Positions 7,422-16,763 are shown, counted from the stretch's first letter. The stretch is DNA of 42,474 nucleotides from Profundicola sp964553105 (GCA_964553105.1 CAZKJO010000017.1:1-42474), one strand, 5' to 3'. The notes: generated by a model not told the origin, from the sequence alone. A program made the numbers and translations.

Positions 7422-8543
7422 ATGAAGTATATAATTTTAATTTTACGTTGGGTAGTAGGAGTGCTATTCATTTTTTCGGGTTTAGTGAAAACCATAGATC
7501 CCATTGGCTTCTCTATTAAATTAGAAGAATATTTCTCTGCTTCGGTATTTAATATTCCTTTTTTAGAAGCCTATGCGTTGCCCATTGCAACTTTCTTTGT
7601 GATATTTGAAATAGTCTTAGGGGTTCTTTTAATCTTAGGAATTTATAGAAAATTCACCTTATGGAGCTTACTTGGATTGATTGTATTCTTCACTTTCTTG
7701 ACCTTTTATTCGGCTTACTTTAATAAAGTAACAGACTGCGGTTGCTTTGGAGATGCTATATCCCTAGAGCCTTGGGAATCATTCACTAAGGATGTGATAC
7801 TTCTAGTGTTAATTTTAATATTATGGGCAGGCAGAAAACATATTAAACCTATGTTGGCAAAACCGCTAGGAAAGTATGTAACAGCTGCTGCTTTGATTGC
7901 TTCTATATTTATTGCCTACCAAGGAATCTTCCATTTACCTATAAAGGATTTTAGAGCCTATGCGGTTGGAAATAATATCACCGAAGGAATGAAATCAGCG
8001 GAAGAATTAGGCTTAGAAACCACCCAAATTCAAATGATTTATCACCTTAGAAATAAATTAAATAAACAAAAGGTAAGATTAACCGAGGAGGAATATTTAG
8101 GAAACAAAAACTATTGGTCTGGAGGTACCCCTTGGGAAATTGAAAAGACAGAAGATAGAATTGTCAAAAAAGGTTACGAACCACCTATCTCTGATTTTAT
8201 GATAGATTGCGGTGATGAGGGAGATAAAACCGAACATTATCTTGAAGTTGATAAATTAATGTTTGTTGTAACTTCGATTCCGGCAAAAGCATCTGAAAAA
8301 GGCACAGATAAAATCAATGCATTGTTAGATAATTTAAAAGGTAGCGATATAGAAGTTTTAAGTTTATCACCTTATGCTATTGAGTCTAATGGCGTTCCAA
8401 ACTGCTTTATGGACCCAGTTACATTGAAAACCATGATTCGTGCAAACCCTGGAATCTTGTTGCTTAAAAAGGGAACTGTGGTTGGAAAATATAACTGGAA
8501 TGATATTCCAAATGCAGCTGAAGTTCAAAAAATATTGAATTGA
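7422..8543 (+). CDS. BT_3928-family DoxX/MauE-like membrane protein
   Basis: The 373 residues fall into two parts. Residues 1-165 hold four or five membrane helices of the DoxX/MauE type, starting IILILRWVVGVLFIFSGLVK. A characteristic DCGCFGD segment lies near 103-109, between helices. Residues 170-373 form a soluble, probably periplasmic domain with a thioredoxin-like pattern (TSIPAKASEKG, GILLLKKGTVVGKYNW) but no CxxC pair, so redox catalysis by this domain is doubtful. This matches the BT_3928 family, common in Bacteroidota. It begins two bases after the DUF1599 gene, and its stop overlaps the start of the next gene, so the three form an operon. Confidence 0.85.
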   Translation: MKYIILILRWVVGVLFIFSGLVKTIDPIGFSIKLEEYFSASVFNIPFLEAYALPIATFFVIFEIVLGVLLILGIYRKFTLWSLLGLIVFFTFLTFYSAYFNKVTDCGCFGDAISLEPWESFTKDVILLVLILILWAGRKHIKPMLAKPLGKYVTAAALIASIFIAYQGIFHLPIKDFRAYAVGNNITEGMKSAEELGLETTQIQMIYHLRNKLNKQKVRLTEEEYLGNKNYWSGGTPWEIEKTEDRIVKKGYEPPISDFMIDCGDEGDKTEHYLEVDKLMFVVTSIPAKASEKGTDKINALLDNLKGSDIEVLSLSPYAIESNGVPNCFMDPVTLKTMIRANPGILLLKKGTVVGKYNWNDIPNAAEVQKILN

Positions 8544-9616
8544 TAAATTATATTCTAGGTAGAATCGGTTATGGTTTTCTCACTCTTCTTGGGGTGATTA
8601 CGGTAATTTTTATTTTGTTTAATGTTATGCAAGGGGATCCTGCAAGAATGATGTTAGACCAAAATGAAGATCCAGCTCAACTAGCTGCTATTCGTAAGAA
8701 TTTAGGTTTAGATCAACCTATCATGACGCAGTATTTCTACTATTTAAATGATTTATCACCTATATCATTGCATTCTCAGAATTTGGGGGATTACACCTAT
8801 TTTAGTGAGAATAAGCACAGCGGGATTAAGCTTTTTTCATTAGGTGGATATGATTTAGCCTTAAAAGTTCCTTATTTAAGAGAGTCATTTCAGCAACAAG
8901 GTAAACCCGTATTACAAATAATAAAAGAAACCCTTCCTAACACCATGCTTTTAGCTTTGTTTGCTATCATCATAGCATTCTTTTTGGGAATAGTATTGGG
9001 TATTGTTTCGGCTTTGAACAAAGGAGGTTGGATTGATAAATTTTTATTGGTGATAACTTCGATTGGAATGAGTTTGCCTTCATTTTTCTCTGCCATTTTG
9101 ATGGCTTGGTTTTTTGCCTATGTTTTATCAGATTGGACACAGCTTAATATGACCGGAAGTTTATATGAAGTAGATGATTATGGTATCGGAAAGCATTTAA
9201 CGCTTAAAAATTTAATTTTGCCTTCATTAACCTTGGGTATACGTCCATTGGCTGTCATCACACAATTGACAAGAAATTCTTTGTTAGAGGTTATGAACAA
9301 AGACTTTATTAGAACTGCTTTCGCTAAAGGTTTAAGTAAACGTCAGGTGATTCAGAGACATGCGCTTAAAAATGCTTTAAACCCAGTTATAACAGCAGCA
9401 TCTGGTTGGTTTGCAGGAATGTTAGCAGGAGCTGTATTTGTTGAATTTATTTTTGGTTGGAATGGTTTGGGAAAAGAAATCGTTAATGCTTTGAATACTT
9501 TGGATCAGCCTGTAATTATGGGCGCTGTATTGGTGATTGCTATATCATTTATAATCATCAATATTTTGGTTGATATCATATATGGATTCTTAGATCCGCG
9601 AGTAAGAAAGTACTAA
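8540..9616 (+). CDS. ABC transporter permease, DppB/OppB-like
   Basis: This is an inner-membrane permease of the peptide/nickel/opine ABC class. The 358 residues begin INYILGRIGYGFLTLLGVIT (first helix), followed by the family motif GDPARMMLDQNEDPAQLAAIRKNLGLDQP cut short here to its key parts: GDPA, then a leucine-aspartate-glutamine-proline turn near 50. Five more helices and the ATPase-contact loop (RTAFAKGLSKRQVIQRHALKNAL, with the E/R-x-A-x(n)-G core) lie in the C-terminal half, and the end is FLDPRVRKY. The start is TTG at 8540, overlapping the upstream stop; the next Met (residue 30) would delete helix 1. No partner permease, ATPase or binding protein is nearby. Confidence 0.9.
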   Translation: MINYILGRIGYGFLTLLGVITVIFILFNVMQGDPARMMLDQNEDPAQLAAIRKNLGLDQPIMTQYFYYLNDLSPISLHSQNLGDYTYFSENKHSGIKLFSLGGYDLALKVPYLRESFQQQGKPVLQIIKETLPNTMLLALFAIIIAFFLGIVLGIVSALNKGGWIDKFLLVITSIGMSLPSFFSAILMAWFFAYVLSDWTQLNMTGSLYEVDDYGIGKHLTLKNLILPSLTLGIRPLAVITQLTRNSLLEVMNKDFIRTAFAKGLSKRQVIQRHALKNALNPVITAASGWFAGMLAGAVFVEFIFGWNGLGKEIVNALNTLDQPVIMGAVLVIAISFIIINILVDIIYGFLDPRVRKY

Positions 9617-9618
9617 AC

Positions 9619-9653
9619 ATTGAAAAAGCCGCATATTTTGCGGCTTTTTCAAT
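9619..9653. terminator. Bidirectional terminator between the permease gene and ppa
   Basis: A 15-bp perfect stem (9619-9633 with 9639-9653) has a 5-base loop. The GC core GCCGC is flanked by A and T runs, so it can end transcripts from both sides. Confidence 0.9.
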
Positions 9654-9675
9654 TTATTCAGATATACAGTAGATC

Positions 9676-10155
9676 TTATCCTTCGTATCGATCAAAACAA
9701 TCCTTTACAATTTTAATTGCTTCTTCTTTGGTTCCCCAACCTTGGGTATCTACCTTTTTATCTTCTAAGTCTTTGTAAACTCTAAAGAAGTGTTCAATTT
9801 CACTTAAAAGGTGAGGATTTAGGTCTTCTAAAGACTCCATTTTATTCCAAACAGGATCACCTAGTGGTACACAGATTACTTTTTCGTCTGGACCTTTTTC
9901 ATCCTCCATGTGGAATACTCCAATTGGTTTAACCTCGATAATACAACCTGGGAAAGTTGGTTCAGTTACTAAAACTAAAACGTCTAAAGGGTCATCATCT
10001 AGGGCTAAGGTGTCTGGAATAAATCCATAATCCGCTGGATAGTGCATAGACGAAAAGATGGTTCTATCCAATCGGATTTTACCAGTATTTTTGTCCATTT
10101 CGTATTTATTTCTACTACCCTTAGGGATTTCTACAATTACATCAAATTTCTCCAT
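9676..10155 (-). CDS. ppa: Inorganic pyrophosphatase (family I)
   Basis: This soluble Mg-dependent pyrophosphatase pulls biosynthetic reactions forward by hydrolysing PPi. The family I signature DDDPLDVLVL is present (about 53-62). EIPKGSRNKYE (9-19) and MHYPADYGFIPDT (38-50) provide substrate-binding Lys, Arg and Tyr residues. At 159 residues it is slightly shorter than the roughly 175 of many bacterial enzymes; the shortening is at the N-terminus, before the first conserved motif. It begins 11 bases after the pdhB stop. Confidence 0.96.
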   Translation of the reverse strand: MEKFDVIVEIPKGSRNKYEMDKNTGKIRLDRTIFSSMHYPADYGFIPDTLALDDDPLDVLVLVTEPTFPGCIIEVKPIGVFHMEDEKGPDEKVICVPLGDPVWNKMESLEDLNPHLLSEIEHFFRVYKDLEDKKVDTQGWGTKEEAIKIVKDCFDRYEG

Positions 10156-10166
10156 GTGAGATTTTA

Positions 10167-11144
10167 TTATTTATACATTACTTTTTTTACTGCTTCTACT
10201 ACTTGGTTAGGAGTAGGGTACCAATTTTTTAATAAAGCTGGTGAATATGGTGCAGGTACATCTGGTGTAGAAATACGCTCAATGGGCGCATCTAAATAAT
10301 CAAATGCTTTTTGCTGAACCATATAAGTGATTTCGGAAGATACAGAAGCAAAAGGCCAAGCTTCTTCTAAAATTACCAAACGATTTGTTTTCTTAACCGA
10401 CTTTAAAATAGTTTCATAATCCAACGGACGAACTGTTCTAATGTCGATGATTTCCACATTAATTCCGTCTTTAGCTAACTCATCCGCCGCTTTATAAGCC
10501 TCTTTTATAACTTTCCCAAAAGAAACAATGGTACAATCGGTTCCTTCTCTCTTAATATCTGCAACACCAATAGGAATCAGATATTCGCTATCTGGAATCT
10601 CCATTTTGTCACCATACATTTGCTCAGATTCCATAAAGATGACAGGATCGTTATCACGAATCGCTGACTTTAATAAACCTTTTGCATCATATGGATTAGA
10701 AGGTACAACTACTTTCAGTCCAGGACAGTTGGCATACCAGCTCTCAAATGCTTGTGAGTGAGTAGCTCCTAGTTGTCCAGCAGAAGCCGTAGGACCTCTA
10801 AATACGATTGGAATATTCCATTGGCCTCCCGACATTTGTCTCATTTTCGCAGCGTTATTGATGATTTGATCAATTGCCACTAATGAAAAGTTGAAAGTCA
10901 TATATTCAACAATCGGGCGATTTCCGTTCATGGCAGAACCAATAGCAATTCCAGAAAACCCTAATTCCGCAATGGGCGTATCAATAACTCGCTTAGGTCC
11001 AAATTCATCTAACATTCCTTTAGACGCTTTATAGGCACCATTATATTCAGCAACTTCTTCTCCCATTAAATATATAGAATCATCGCGACGCATTTCTTCG
11101 CTCATGGCTTCTGCAATCACTTCTCTAAATGTCTTTTCGGTCAT
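10167..11144 (-). CDS. pdhB: Pyruvate dehydrogenase E1 component, beta subunit
   Basis: This is the beta chain of the heterotetrameric alpha-2/beta-2 E1, which decarboxylates pyruvate with thiamine diphosphate. The 325-residue length and the motifs MGEEVAEYNGAYK, DTPIAELGFSGIAIGSAMNG (containing the Glu that activates thiamine), GPTASAGQLGATHSQ and LEEAWPFASVSSEI are typical of PdhB. A branched-chain E1 beta is less likely given the sequence but not excluded. The alpha subunit, E2 and E3 are not in the window, so the complex is split across the chromosome. It leads a two-gene unit with ppa. Confidence 0.93.
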   Translation of the reverse strand: MTEKTFREVIAEAMSEEMRRDDSIYLMGEEVAEYNGAYKASKGMLDEFGPKRVIDTPIAELGFSGIAIGSAMNGNRPIVEYMTFNFSLVAIDQIINNAAKMRQMSGGQWNIPIVFRGPTASAGQLGATHSQAFESWYANCPGLKVVVPSNPYDAKGLLKSAIRDNDPVIFMESEQMYGDKMEIPDSEYLIPIGVADIKREGTDCTIVSFGKVIKEAYKAADELAKDGINVEIIDIRTVRPLDYETILKSVKKTNRLVILEEAWPFASVSSEITYMVQQKAFDYLDAPIERISTPDVPAPYSPALLKNWYPTPNQVVEAVKKVMYK

Positions 11145-11163
11145 ATTAAATTTTTAAGATTTA

Positions 11164-11171
11164 CAAAATTA
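11164..11171 (-). promoter_or_regulatory. -7 promoter element of pdhB-ppa
   Basis: The minus strand reads TAATTTTG, fitting TAnnTTTG, 19 bases upstream of the pdhB start. This is nearly the same distance as at def. No clear -33 element was found. Confidence 0.45.
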
Positions 11172-11242
11172 TTAAAATTAAATGTAAGAAAAGCTAAACT
11201 AAGTGAAATTCACACTTTCAACATTAATTTTGAATATTTGAA

Positions 11243-12271
11243 TTATATTTTTAAATCATTGAATAATTCTACCAAAGCTGGATCACTTGGTCTTGGGGCG
11301 TCTGGATCAACCACCATTCCATCTGGGCCAATTAAGATAAATCGAGGTATTGATTTAATCTCAAATTCTGTTACAAAACTTGATTTCCAAGCATTTTCAG
11401 CAAAAATCTGAACACCTTGTAAATCTTCATCTTTCACAAAATTTTGCCATTTCTCTTTGTCTTTTGCTTCATCAATCGACATGCTTACTACCACAAGATC
11501 CTTGTCTTTGTATTGCTCCTCGATTTTCTTTAAAGAAGGTATTTCTCTTTTACAAGGTCCACACCAAGTCGCCCAAACATCTACATAAACATATTTGCCT
11601 GCAAAATCTTCTAATTTAATAGTTTCTCCATCTATGCTTTCCATCGCAAAGCTTGGTGATTTAATGCCGGTAAATTTCTCTGCAATGGCAATTTTACTAG
11701 CTCTATATTCTTTAAATCCTTCAATGCTTTTTTCTACACTTTCATCAGACTCTTTCCAAAATGATGGATCTAAGTCTTTGTATTCTGATTTTAACTTGTC
11801 ATAATTGCTTTTAAAATCAGCCATTTTTTGATTAAAAGCTTCTTCTTCCATTCCAGCAACTTCTGCGCTAAATGTCTCCAAATTTAGGTGCAAAAGTTTA
11901 GTTTCAGCTTGCGTTTTCTTAAGAATCCCACCTTGCCCTGTGAATTTTAGAGCTTTATCGAAATCCTTATAATCAGTTTTAAGATGAAGAGATTCATTAT
12001 TCTTTAAATACATCGTTCCGTATTCGTCACCAATCTTAAAACGATATTTTCCTTCATCTACTTTTAATGTATCACTAAAAGTCCCGTCATCTTTTAAAAC
12101 AATAGCTTTTCTATATCCATTCGGAATGAATACAATCACACTATCCATATCTGAATTAATGTTAGCCACTTCTCCTGAGAAAGTTGCATAGTTCTTGGGT
12201 TCTTTTTCACATGATGTTAAAATAAACATCGTTACTAATAAAGCACCTAATGAATTCTTTAAAATTTTCAT
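11243..12271 (-). CDS. TlpA-like thioredoxin-fold lipoprotein
   Basis: This 342-residue protein starts with a lipoprotein signal ending LTSC (lipidated Cys21), so it should be anchored in the cell envelope. Residues 28-110 look like the beta-rich DUF4369-type domain found before TlpA domains in Bacteroidota, and 120-200 is helical and charged. The thioredoxin domain starts near 200 and has WATWCGPC with the redox pair Cys237/Cys240. The cis-proline position is in KSIPRFIL. It probably reduces or handles disulfides of envelope proteins or supports cytochrome maturation; the partner is unknown. It lies 18 bases after the thioesterase gene. Confidence 0.9.
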   Translation of the reverse strand: MKILKNSLGALLVTMFILTSCEKEPKNYATFSGEVANINSDMDSVIVFIPNGYRKAIVLKDDGTFSDTLKVDEGKYRFKIGDEYGTMYLKNNESLHLKTDYKDFDKALKFTGQGGILKKTQAETKLLHLNLETFSAEVAGMEEEAFNQKMADFKSNYDKLKSEYKDLDPSFWKESDESVEKSIEGFKEYRASKIAIAEKFTGIKSPSFAMESIDGETIKLEDFAGKYVYVDVWATWCGPCKREIPSLKKIEEQYKDKDLVVVSMSIDEAKDKEKWQNFVKDEDLQGVQIFAENAWKSSFVTEFEIKSIPRFILIGPDGMVVDPDAPRPSDPALVELFNDLKI

Positions 12272-12289
12272 TTATCTTATTTTAATTAA

Positions 12290-13147
12290 TTAATTTTTTG
12301 GTCGCATTAAACCTTCCTGCGTCACACTAGCAATTAGCTGACCAGATTCCGAAAATATGTTTCCTCTCGCAAATCCTCTTGCACCCGAAGCGCTAGGAGA
12401 TTCAATACTAAATAACATCCATTCGTTGATATCACATTCTCTAAAGAACCACATAGAGTGATCTAAAGTGGCCATTTGTGTATTGCCGAAATGTGCAACA
12501 TCAGCATGCGGATGTAGCGCCGTGGTCAATATATTATAATCAGAAATATAGGAAAGAATACTTCTATTATAAATAGGATCATTTTCGATTTCTCCTTTTA
12601 TCTTAAACCAAATGTTTTGAAATGGATCTAATTTCTTTCTCTCAACCGGATTAGTAACAACCGTCGGTTTAAATGTAATCGGACGTTCGATGGAAAAGAA
12701 TTTCTCAATAGATTTTGGTAAAAAGCCTTTTAATTGTTCATACATCTGATCCCAACTATACAATCCTTCGTGGTGAGGAACCTTGGGCATTTCTAATTGA
12801 TGATTATAGCCTTCTTCTAACCCCTGAAAACTAGCGCCCATAAAAAATATAACTCTATCTTTCTGCTTTGCCTTAACACGTCTAACAGAAAAACTACCAC
12901 CATCGCGAATGGTTTCTACTTCATAATAAACCGGTTCTTTTAAGTCGCCGGGCAAAATAAAATAACAGTGATATGAATTACAAAATCTTCCTTTTGGCAC
13001 AGATTGACTCATAGCATAAATTGCTTGAGCAATAACTTGACCACCAAAAATGGAAGGACTGCCAATAGGCTCATTCCTGCCCTTGAAAATTTGATCCTCT
13101 AGCTGTTCTAGATGTATTAAATCTATTAATTGTGAAACGTTAGTCAT
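12290..13147 (-). CDS. tesB: Acyl-CoA thioesterase II (TesB-like)
   Basis: This double-hotdog enzyme hydrolyses medium- and long-chain acyl-CoAs. The 285-residue protein has the two hotdog halves: FGGQVIAQAIYAM with SYHCYFILPGD and SFSVRRVKAKQ in the first, ATLDHSMWFF and VTQEGLMR in the second. The Asp of LDHSMWF and the Gln of TQEGL are the expected catalytic residues. An in-frame TTG at 13174 would add nine residues, but the ATG at 13145-13147 gives the family-like start MTNVSQLIDLIHLEQLED. A TATCTTTG promoter element lies 24 bases upstream of that ATG, which supports the choice. Confidence 0.94.
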   Translation of the reverse strand: MTNVSQLIDLIHLEQLEDQIFKGRNEPIGSPSIFGGQVIAQAIYAMSQSVPKGRFCNSYHCYFILPGDLKEPVYYEVETIRDGGSFSVRRVKAKQKDRVIFFMGASFQGLEEGYNHQLEMPKVPHHEGLYSWDQMYEQLKGFLPKSIEKFFSIERPITFKPTVVTNPVERKKLDPFQNIWFKIKGEIENDPIYNRSILSYISDYNILTTALHPHADVAHFGNTQMATLDHSMWFFRECDINEWMLFSIESPSASGARGFARGNIFSESGQLIASVTQEGLMRPKN

Positions 13148-13171
13148 TGTTATTATTAAGCAATATGGGCT

Positions 13172-13179
13172 CAAAGATA
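13172..13179 (-). promoter_or_regulatory. -7 promoter element of tesB
   Basis: The minus strand reads TATCTTTG, an exact TAnnTTTG match 24 bases before the tesB ATG. Transcription starting here would exclude the longer TTG-initiated reading frame. Confidence 0.55.
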
Positions 13180-13350
13180 ATTCAAACCAATTATTTTGTT
13201 AGTATATAAAGGTTTTAATTTATCAATCGTACTTATTAGAAACAATTATAATTGAATAATATTATTTGTCAAAATTTATACTATTTTTTCATTTAACTTT
13301 AAACTTTGGATTACTTATTGAGCATTAACTTAAAACAAAATTTAATAATT

Positions 13351-13833
13351 ATGAAAAATCTATTTTTAACAGCCGTAATTTCATTTTCTTTAATCAATGT
13401 AGCTTGTGAGAGGCAAGCAGAAAATATTCAAGAGGAGGATACGACTTCAGAACAGGTGTTAGAAGGTGATCAAACTCCAGAACAGTACCAAGGAAGTACC
13501 GGCGTAGATGACGAAAATAACAATATGGTAGCTAATGAAAATATCGAACTTCAAAAACAGGAATTCAGAGGTTCATTTTCTTCGCCTAAAACCCAGAGTT
13601 TTACCTTTAATGTTCTAAATGAAGCCAAGGAATATAGTTTTAGACTCGAATCTACAAATTCAGGAGTAAAATATTTAGTGAAACAAAAAGATGGAAAAAT
13701 TGTTCAGGAAGCCACCTCAGAAGCTTCTACAATTTCTTTAAATCCAGGTGAATATGAAGTTGTTGGATTACTAGATACTGAAAATTCAAAACAAGAAGCT
13801 TCTAAAACAGATTTTGTTATTTATATTGAATAA
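13351..13833 (+). CDS. Small lipoprotein, unknown function
   Basis: This 160-residue protein has a signal peptide MKNLFLTAVISFSLINVAC with probable lipidated Cys19. An acidic, low-complexity linker follows (20-60; AENIQEEDTTSEQ, then YQGSTGVDDENNN). Residues 65-160 look like a small beta-sandwich (FRGSFSSPKTQSFTFNVLN, EYSFRLESTNSGVKYLVKQ, NPGEYEVVGLLD) of the kind found in envelope proteins. I do not recognise a named family. The reading frame is open from 13306, but the ATG at 13351 starts the signal peptide. It is divergent from tesB and monocistronic. Confidence 0.8.
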   Translation: MKNLFLTAVISFSLINVACERQAENIQEEDTTSEQVLEGDQTPEQYQGSTGVDDENNNMVANENIELQKQEFRGSFSSPKTQSFTFNVLNEAKEYSFRLESTNSGVKYLVKQKDGKIVQEATSEASTISLNPGEYEVVGLLDTENSKQEASKTDFVIYIE

Positions 13834-13856
13834 ATCATAAACTATAAAAACCTATG

Positions 13857-13886
13857 AAAGCCAATTCTTACCAAAGTATTGGCTTT
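13857..13886 (+). terminator. Terminator of the small lipoprotein gene, overlapping the ung 3' end
   Basis: A 9-bp perfect stem (13857-13865 with 13878-13886) is followed by a run of T. The 12-base loop contains the ung stop codon (13868-13870), so terminator and coding end share bases. Confidence 0.75.
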
Positions 13887-14527
13887 TTTTGATTTTGTTC
13901 TAAATATGCATTAGCCTTAGAAAAATGTTCGCATCCAAAAAATCCTCTATAAGCAGAGAGTGGTGATGGATGTGGAGCTTTTAAGATTAAATGCTTTTTC
14001 TCATCTATTAATGATGTTTTGGATTGTGCAAACTTTCCCCAAAGCATAAAAACCACATTTTCGCAATTATCAGATACAATGGAAATCACTTTATCTGTAA
14101 ATTTCAGCCAACCTTTGTCTTGATGGGAGAGAGGCTTAGCTTTTTCGACGCTCAAAGCAGCGTTTAATAACAAGACACCTTGCGCTGCCCAATGCTCCAG
14201 ATTTCCATGATTAGGAATGCTCAAATTTAAATCCGAATTCAATTCTTTATAAATATTTTGTAAACTTTTTGGAATCGCAATGCCTTTGGGAACCGAAAAA
14301 CTATATCCATGAGCTTGGTCTTTTCCATGATATGGATCTTGTCCCAAAATAAGAACTTGAATATCCTGAGGTTGTAAGTTGAAAGCATTAAATAGTTGAT
14401 GATAAGGAGGATATATGGTTTTTATCTGATACTCCAATTCTAAAAACTCTTTAAGTTTCTTAAAATAATCAGATTCAATTTCTGATTTAAGTAGTTTTGA
14501 CCAATTTTCTGAAAGTTGTTTTTCCAA
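13868..14527 (-). CDS. ung: Uracil-DNA glycosylase (family 1)
   Basis: Ung excises uracil from DNA to start base-excision repair. The 219-residue length is normal. The catalytic motif LGQDPYHG (62-68) carries Asp64 and the water-activating site, LLLNAALSVE follows, and the leucine-insertion loop APHPSPLSAYRGFFGC has catalytic His186. It is divergent from mutS2 (85-base gap), pairing two DNA-maintenance genes back to back. Confidence 0.98.
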   Translation of the reverse strand: MEKQLSENWSKLLKSEIESDYFKKLKEFLELEYQIKTIYPPYHQLFNAFNLQPQDIQVLILGQDPYHGKDQAHGYSFSVPKGIAIPKSLQNIYKELNSDLNLSIPNHGNLEHWAAQGVLLLNAALSVEKAKPLSHQDKGWLKFTDKVISIVSDNCENVVFMLWGKFAQSKTSLIDEKKHLILKAPHPSPLSAYRGFFGCEHFSKANAYLEQNQKKPILW

Positions 14528-14599
14528 GTCTTAAGTTCTTTTTAATCAAAGCTAAAAAAATATATTCCATAATAAATAATTAAAGCTCAATTTTCATTG

Positions 14600-14607
14600 T
14601 ATTTTTG
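14600..14607 (+). promoter_or_regulatory. -7 promoter element abutting the mutS2 start codon
   Basis: TATTTTTG fits TAnnTTTG and ends five bases before the mutS2 ATG at 14613. If used, the transcript would have little or no leader. No clear -33 element was found. Confidence 0.4.
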
Positions 14608-14612
14608 TCGCA

Positions 14613-16763
14613 ATGAATATTCCTGATAAAACATTAGAAGATTTAGAATTTCATAAGGTTTTAGCCGAAATAGAGAAGTACGCAAAAACCCAACGCGTTA
14701 AACGTGTAATTCAGCAAATTCGCCCTCTTAAATCCAAAAAAGCGATTGAATTTAGATTACAGGCCACCAATGAGTTTCTGGCTGGTTTACAGGGGGACAA
14801 TAGATTCCCTTTTGGTGACTACGACGATATTCGCGAAGATTTAGAAAAATTAGAAGTTGAAAACTACCGAATGCCTTCTTCGTCATTCTTGGCGATTAGA
14901 ACGCATATGCTTCAAATTATGGAGCTTAAGAAGTTCCTGGTCAATTTCGAAGAGTATTTTCCAGTATTTCATAATAGAATTCAAAAAATTGATATTCAAA
15001 AAGATATCTTAAAACAAATTGAAAAGGTCTTTGATAAGCATGGAGAGATAAAAGATGATGCGAGCTCTGAGTTAAAAATTGTTAGAAAAGGCATTAAAGC
15101 TACTACGAGTAAACTGAGTGCTACATTTAATGGAGCGATGAGAGCACATCGAGAATTTTTAGATGATATTGGAGAATCTGTGGTAGATGGGAGAAGGGTT
15201 TTGGCCGTCTCTGCCATGTATCGTAAAAAAGTGGCGGGTAGATTTGTAGGTTCTAGTAAGACTGGGTCTATTTCTTACATCGAACCAGAATCAGTTCTTA
15301 AAATTCAAAGAGAATTAGATGAATTGAAGGAAGATGAAAAGAAAATTATTGATGTCATTTTATTGGATTTAACTAATATGATGAAGGAGTTTCAACCTGA
15401 ATTAATTTCTTATCAGAATTTCCTATTTCAATTGGATCTAATTGCTTCTCAAGCTAAATATGCCTACGAAATTAATGCTGTATTACCGACTATTAATTAT
15501 GAGAAATCTACTCATTTAATTGATGCTTATCATCCAATTTTATGGTTAAAACATAATAAAGAAGGAAAAAAGATTATTCCACAGACTATCAGTTTAAATG
15601 ATAATCAAAGAATATTGGTAATTTCTGGTCCTAACGCAGGAGGAAAAAGTATTACTTTGAAAACTATTGGTTTATTGCAAATTATGATTCAAAGTGGAAT
15701 ACTAGTTAGTGTTCATCCCAAGAGTAAAATGGGGTTTTATGACGCCATCTTTACAGATATAGGTGATCACCAATCCATAGAAAATCAGCTGAGTACCTAT
15801 TCTTATCGCTTAAAGCAGATGAGATATTTCTTGCAAAAGTCGGACGAGAATACTTTGCTTTTAATTGATGAATTTGGGACTGGATCCGATCCGGAATTAG
15901 GTGGAGCTTTGGCTGAAGTTTTCCTAGAAGAATTCTATGATATGGAAGCCTGTGGGATTTTTACAACCCATTATACGAATATTAAAATTCTTGTTGAACA
16001 ATTGGAAGCCGCCAAAAATGCATCCATGTTGTTCGATGAGAAATCATTAGAACCACTTTATTTATTAGAAATAGGGCAGGCGGGAAGTTCATTTACTTTT
16101 GAAGTTGCACAGAAAAATAAAATACCTTTTAGGTTAATAAACCGTGCTAAAAAGAAAATTGAACGCAATAAAATCCGTTTAGATAAAACAATTTTAAAAC
16201 TTCAGCAAGAGAAATTTGATGTTCAAAAAACGAAGCAGCAATTAAAAGAACTTCAATCCAAATCTGAAGAGAAAAATGAAGCTTTAGATCAAACACAAGA
16301 TAAAATACAGTCAAAACTTGTTGATTTTCAACGTTTATATGAAAATGAGCAAAAGATGATGCAGCTAGGGAGAAAGGTAGATGAAATGGCCGATGAGTAT
16401 CTCAAAAAGCGCAGTCGGAAAAAGCTGATAGGAGAGTTCTTGAAGTTAATTGAGATGGAAAATGCTTCAAAAAAGCCAAAAGACTATTTTAAAACCAAAA
16501 AGAAACAAGAAGTCATTAAGAAAAAATTGAAAAATGACTTGAATAAGAATAAAGGCAAACTACAAGAGGTTAAACAAAAGATTGAGAAAAAACAAAAAGA
16601 GGAGACAGCAAGCAAAATTGCATCACTTAAAATAGGTGATAGGGTAAGGATTAAAGATAGCACCAGTGTGGGGACAATCGATAAGATAGAGAATGAAACC
16701 ATTACTATCAATTATGGGAGCTTTAGGACAAAAATAAGTATCTTTGAAATTCAAAAAATATAA
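14613..16763 (+). CDS. mutS2: MutS2-family DNA-binding ATPase without Smr domain
   Basis: MutS2 proteins act on recombination intermediates or stalled ribosomes rather than mismatches. This 716-residue copy has the core and clamp region (1-320), then the ABC-type ATPase: Walker A GPNAGGKS (339-346), DHQSIENQLSTYS, Walker B LLLIDEFG (415-422) with the SDPELGGALAEV signature, and TTHY. A long coiled coil follows (about 510-650), then a small KOW/SH3-like end (LKIGDRVRIKDSTSVGTIDKI). It stops there, so the C-terminal Smr nuclease seen in the roughly 785-residue Bacillus protein is absent. The secreted protease gene starts six bases after the stop. Confidence 0.93.
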   Translation: MNIPDKTLEDLEFHKVLAEIEKYAKTQRVKRVIQQIRPLKSKKAIEFRLQATNEFLAGLQGDNRFPFGDYDDIREDLEKLEVENYRMPSSSFLAIRTHMLQIMELKKFLVNFEEYFPVFHNRIQKIDIQKDILKQIEKVFDKHGEIKDDASSELKIVRKGIKATTSKLSATFNGAMRAHREFLDDIGESVVDGRRVLAVSAMYRKKVAGRFVGSSKTGSISYIEPESVLKIQRELDELKEDEKKIIDVILLDLTNMMKEFQPELISYQNFLFQLDLIASQAKYAYEINAVLPTINYEKSTHLIDAYHPILWLKHNKEGKKIIPQTISLNDNQRILVISGPNAGGKSITLKTIGLLQIMIQSGILVSVHPKSKMGFYDAIFTDIGDHQSIENQLSTYSYRLKQMRYFLQKSDENTLLLIDEFGTGSDPELGGALAEVFLEEFYDMEACGIFTTHYTNIKILVEQLEAAKNASMLFDEKSLEPLYLLEIGQAGSSFTFEVAQKNKIPFRLINRAKKKIERNKIRLDKTILKLQQEKFDVQKTKQQLKELQSKSEEKNEALDQTQDKIQSKLVDFQRLYENEQKMMQLGRKVDEMADEYLKKRSRKKLIGEFLKLIEMENASKKPKDYFKTKKKQEVIKKKLKNDLNKNKGKLQEVKQKIEKKQKEETASKIASLKIGDRVRIKDSTSVGTIDKIENETITINYGSFRTKISIFEIQKI

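Noticed and set aside
13306..13350. Longer start for the small lipoprotein
   Set aside because: It would bury the signal peptide behind 15 residues; the ATG at 13351 begins a proper lipoprotein signal.
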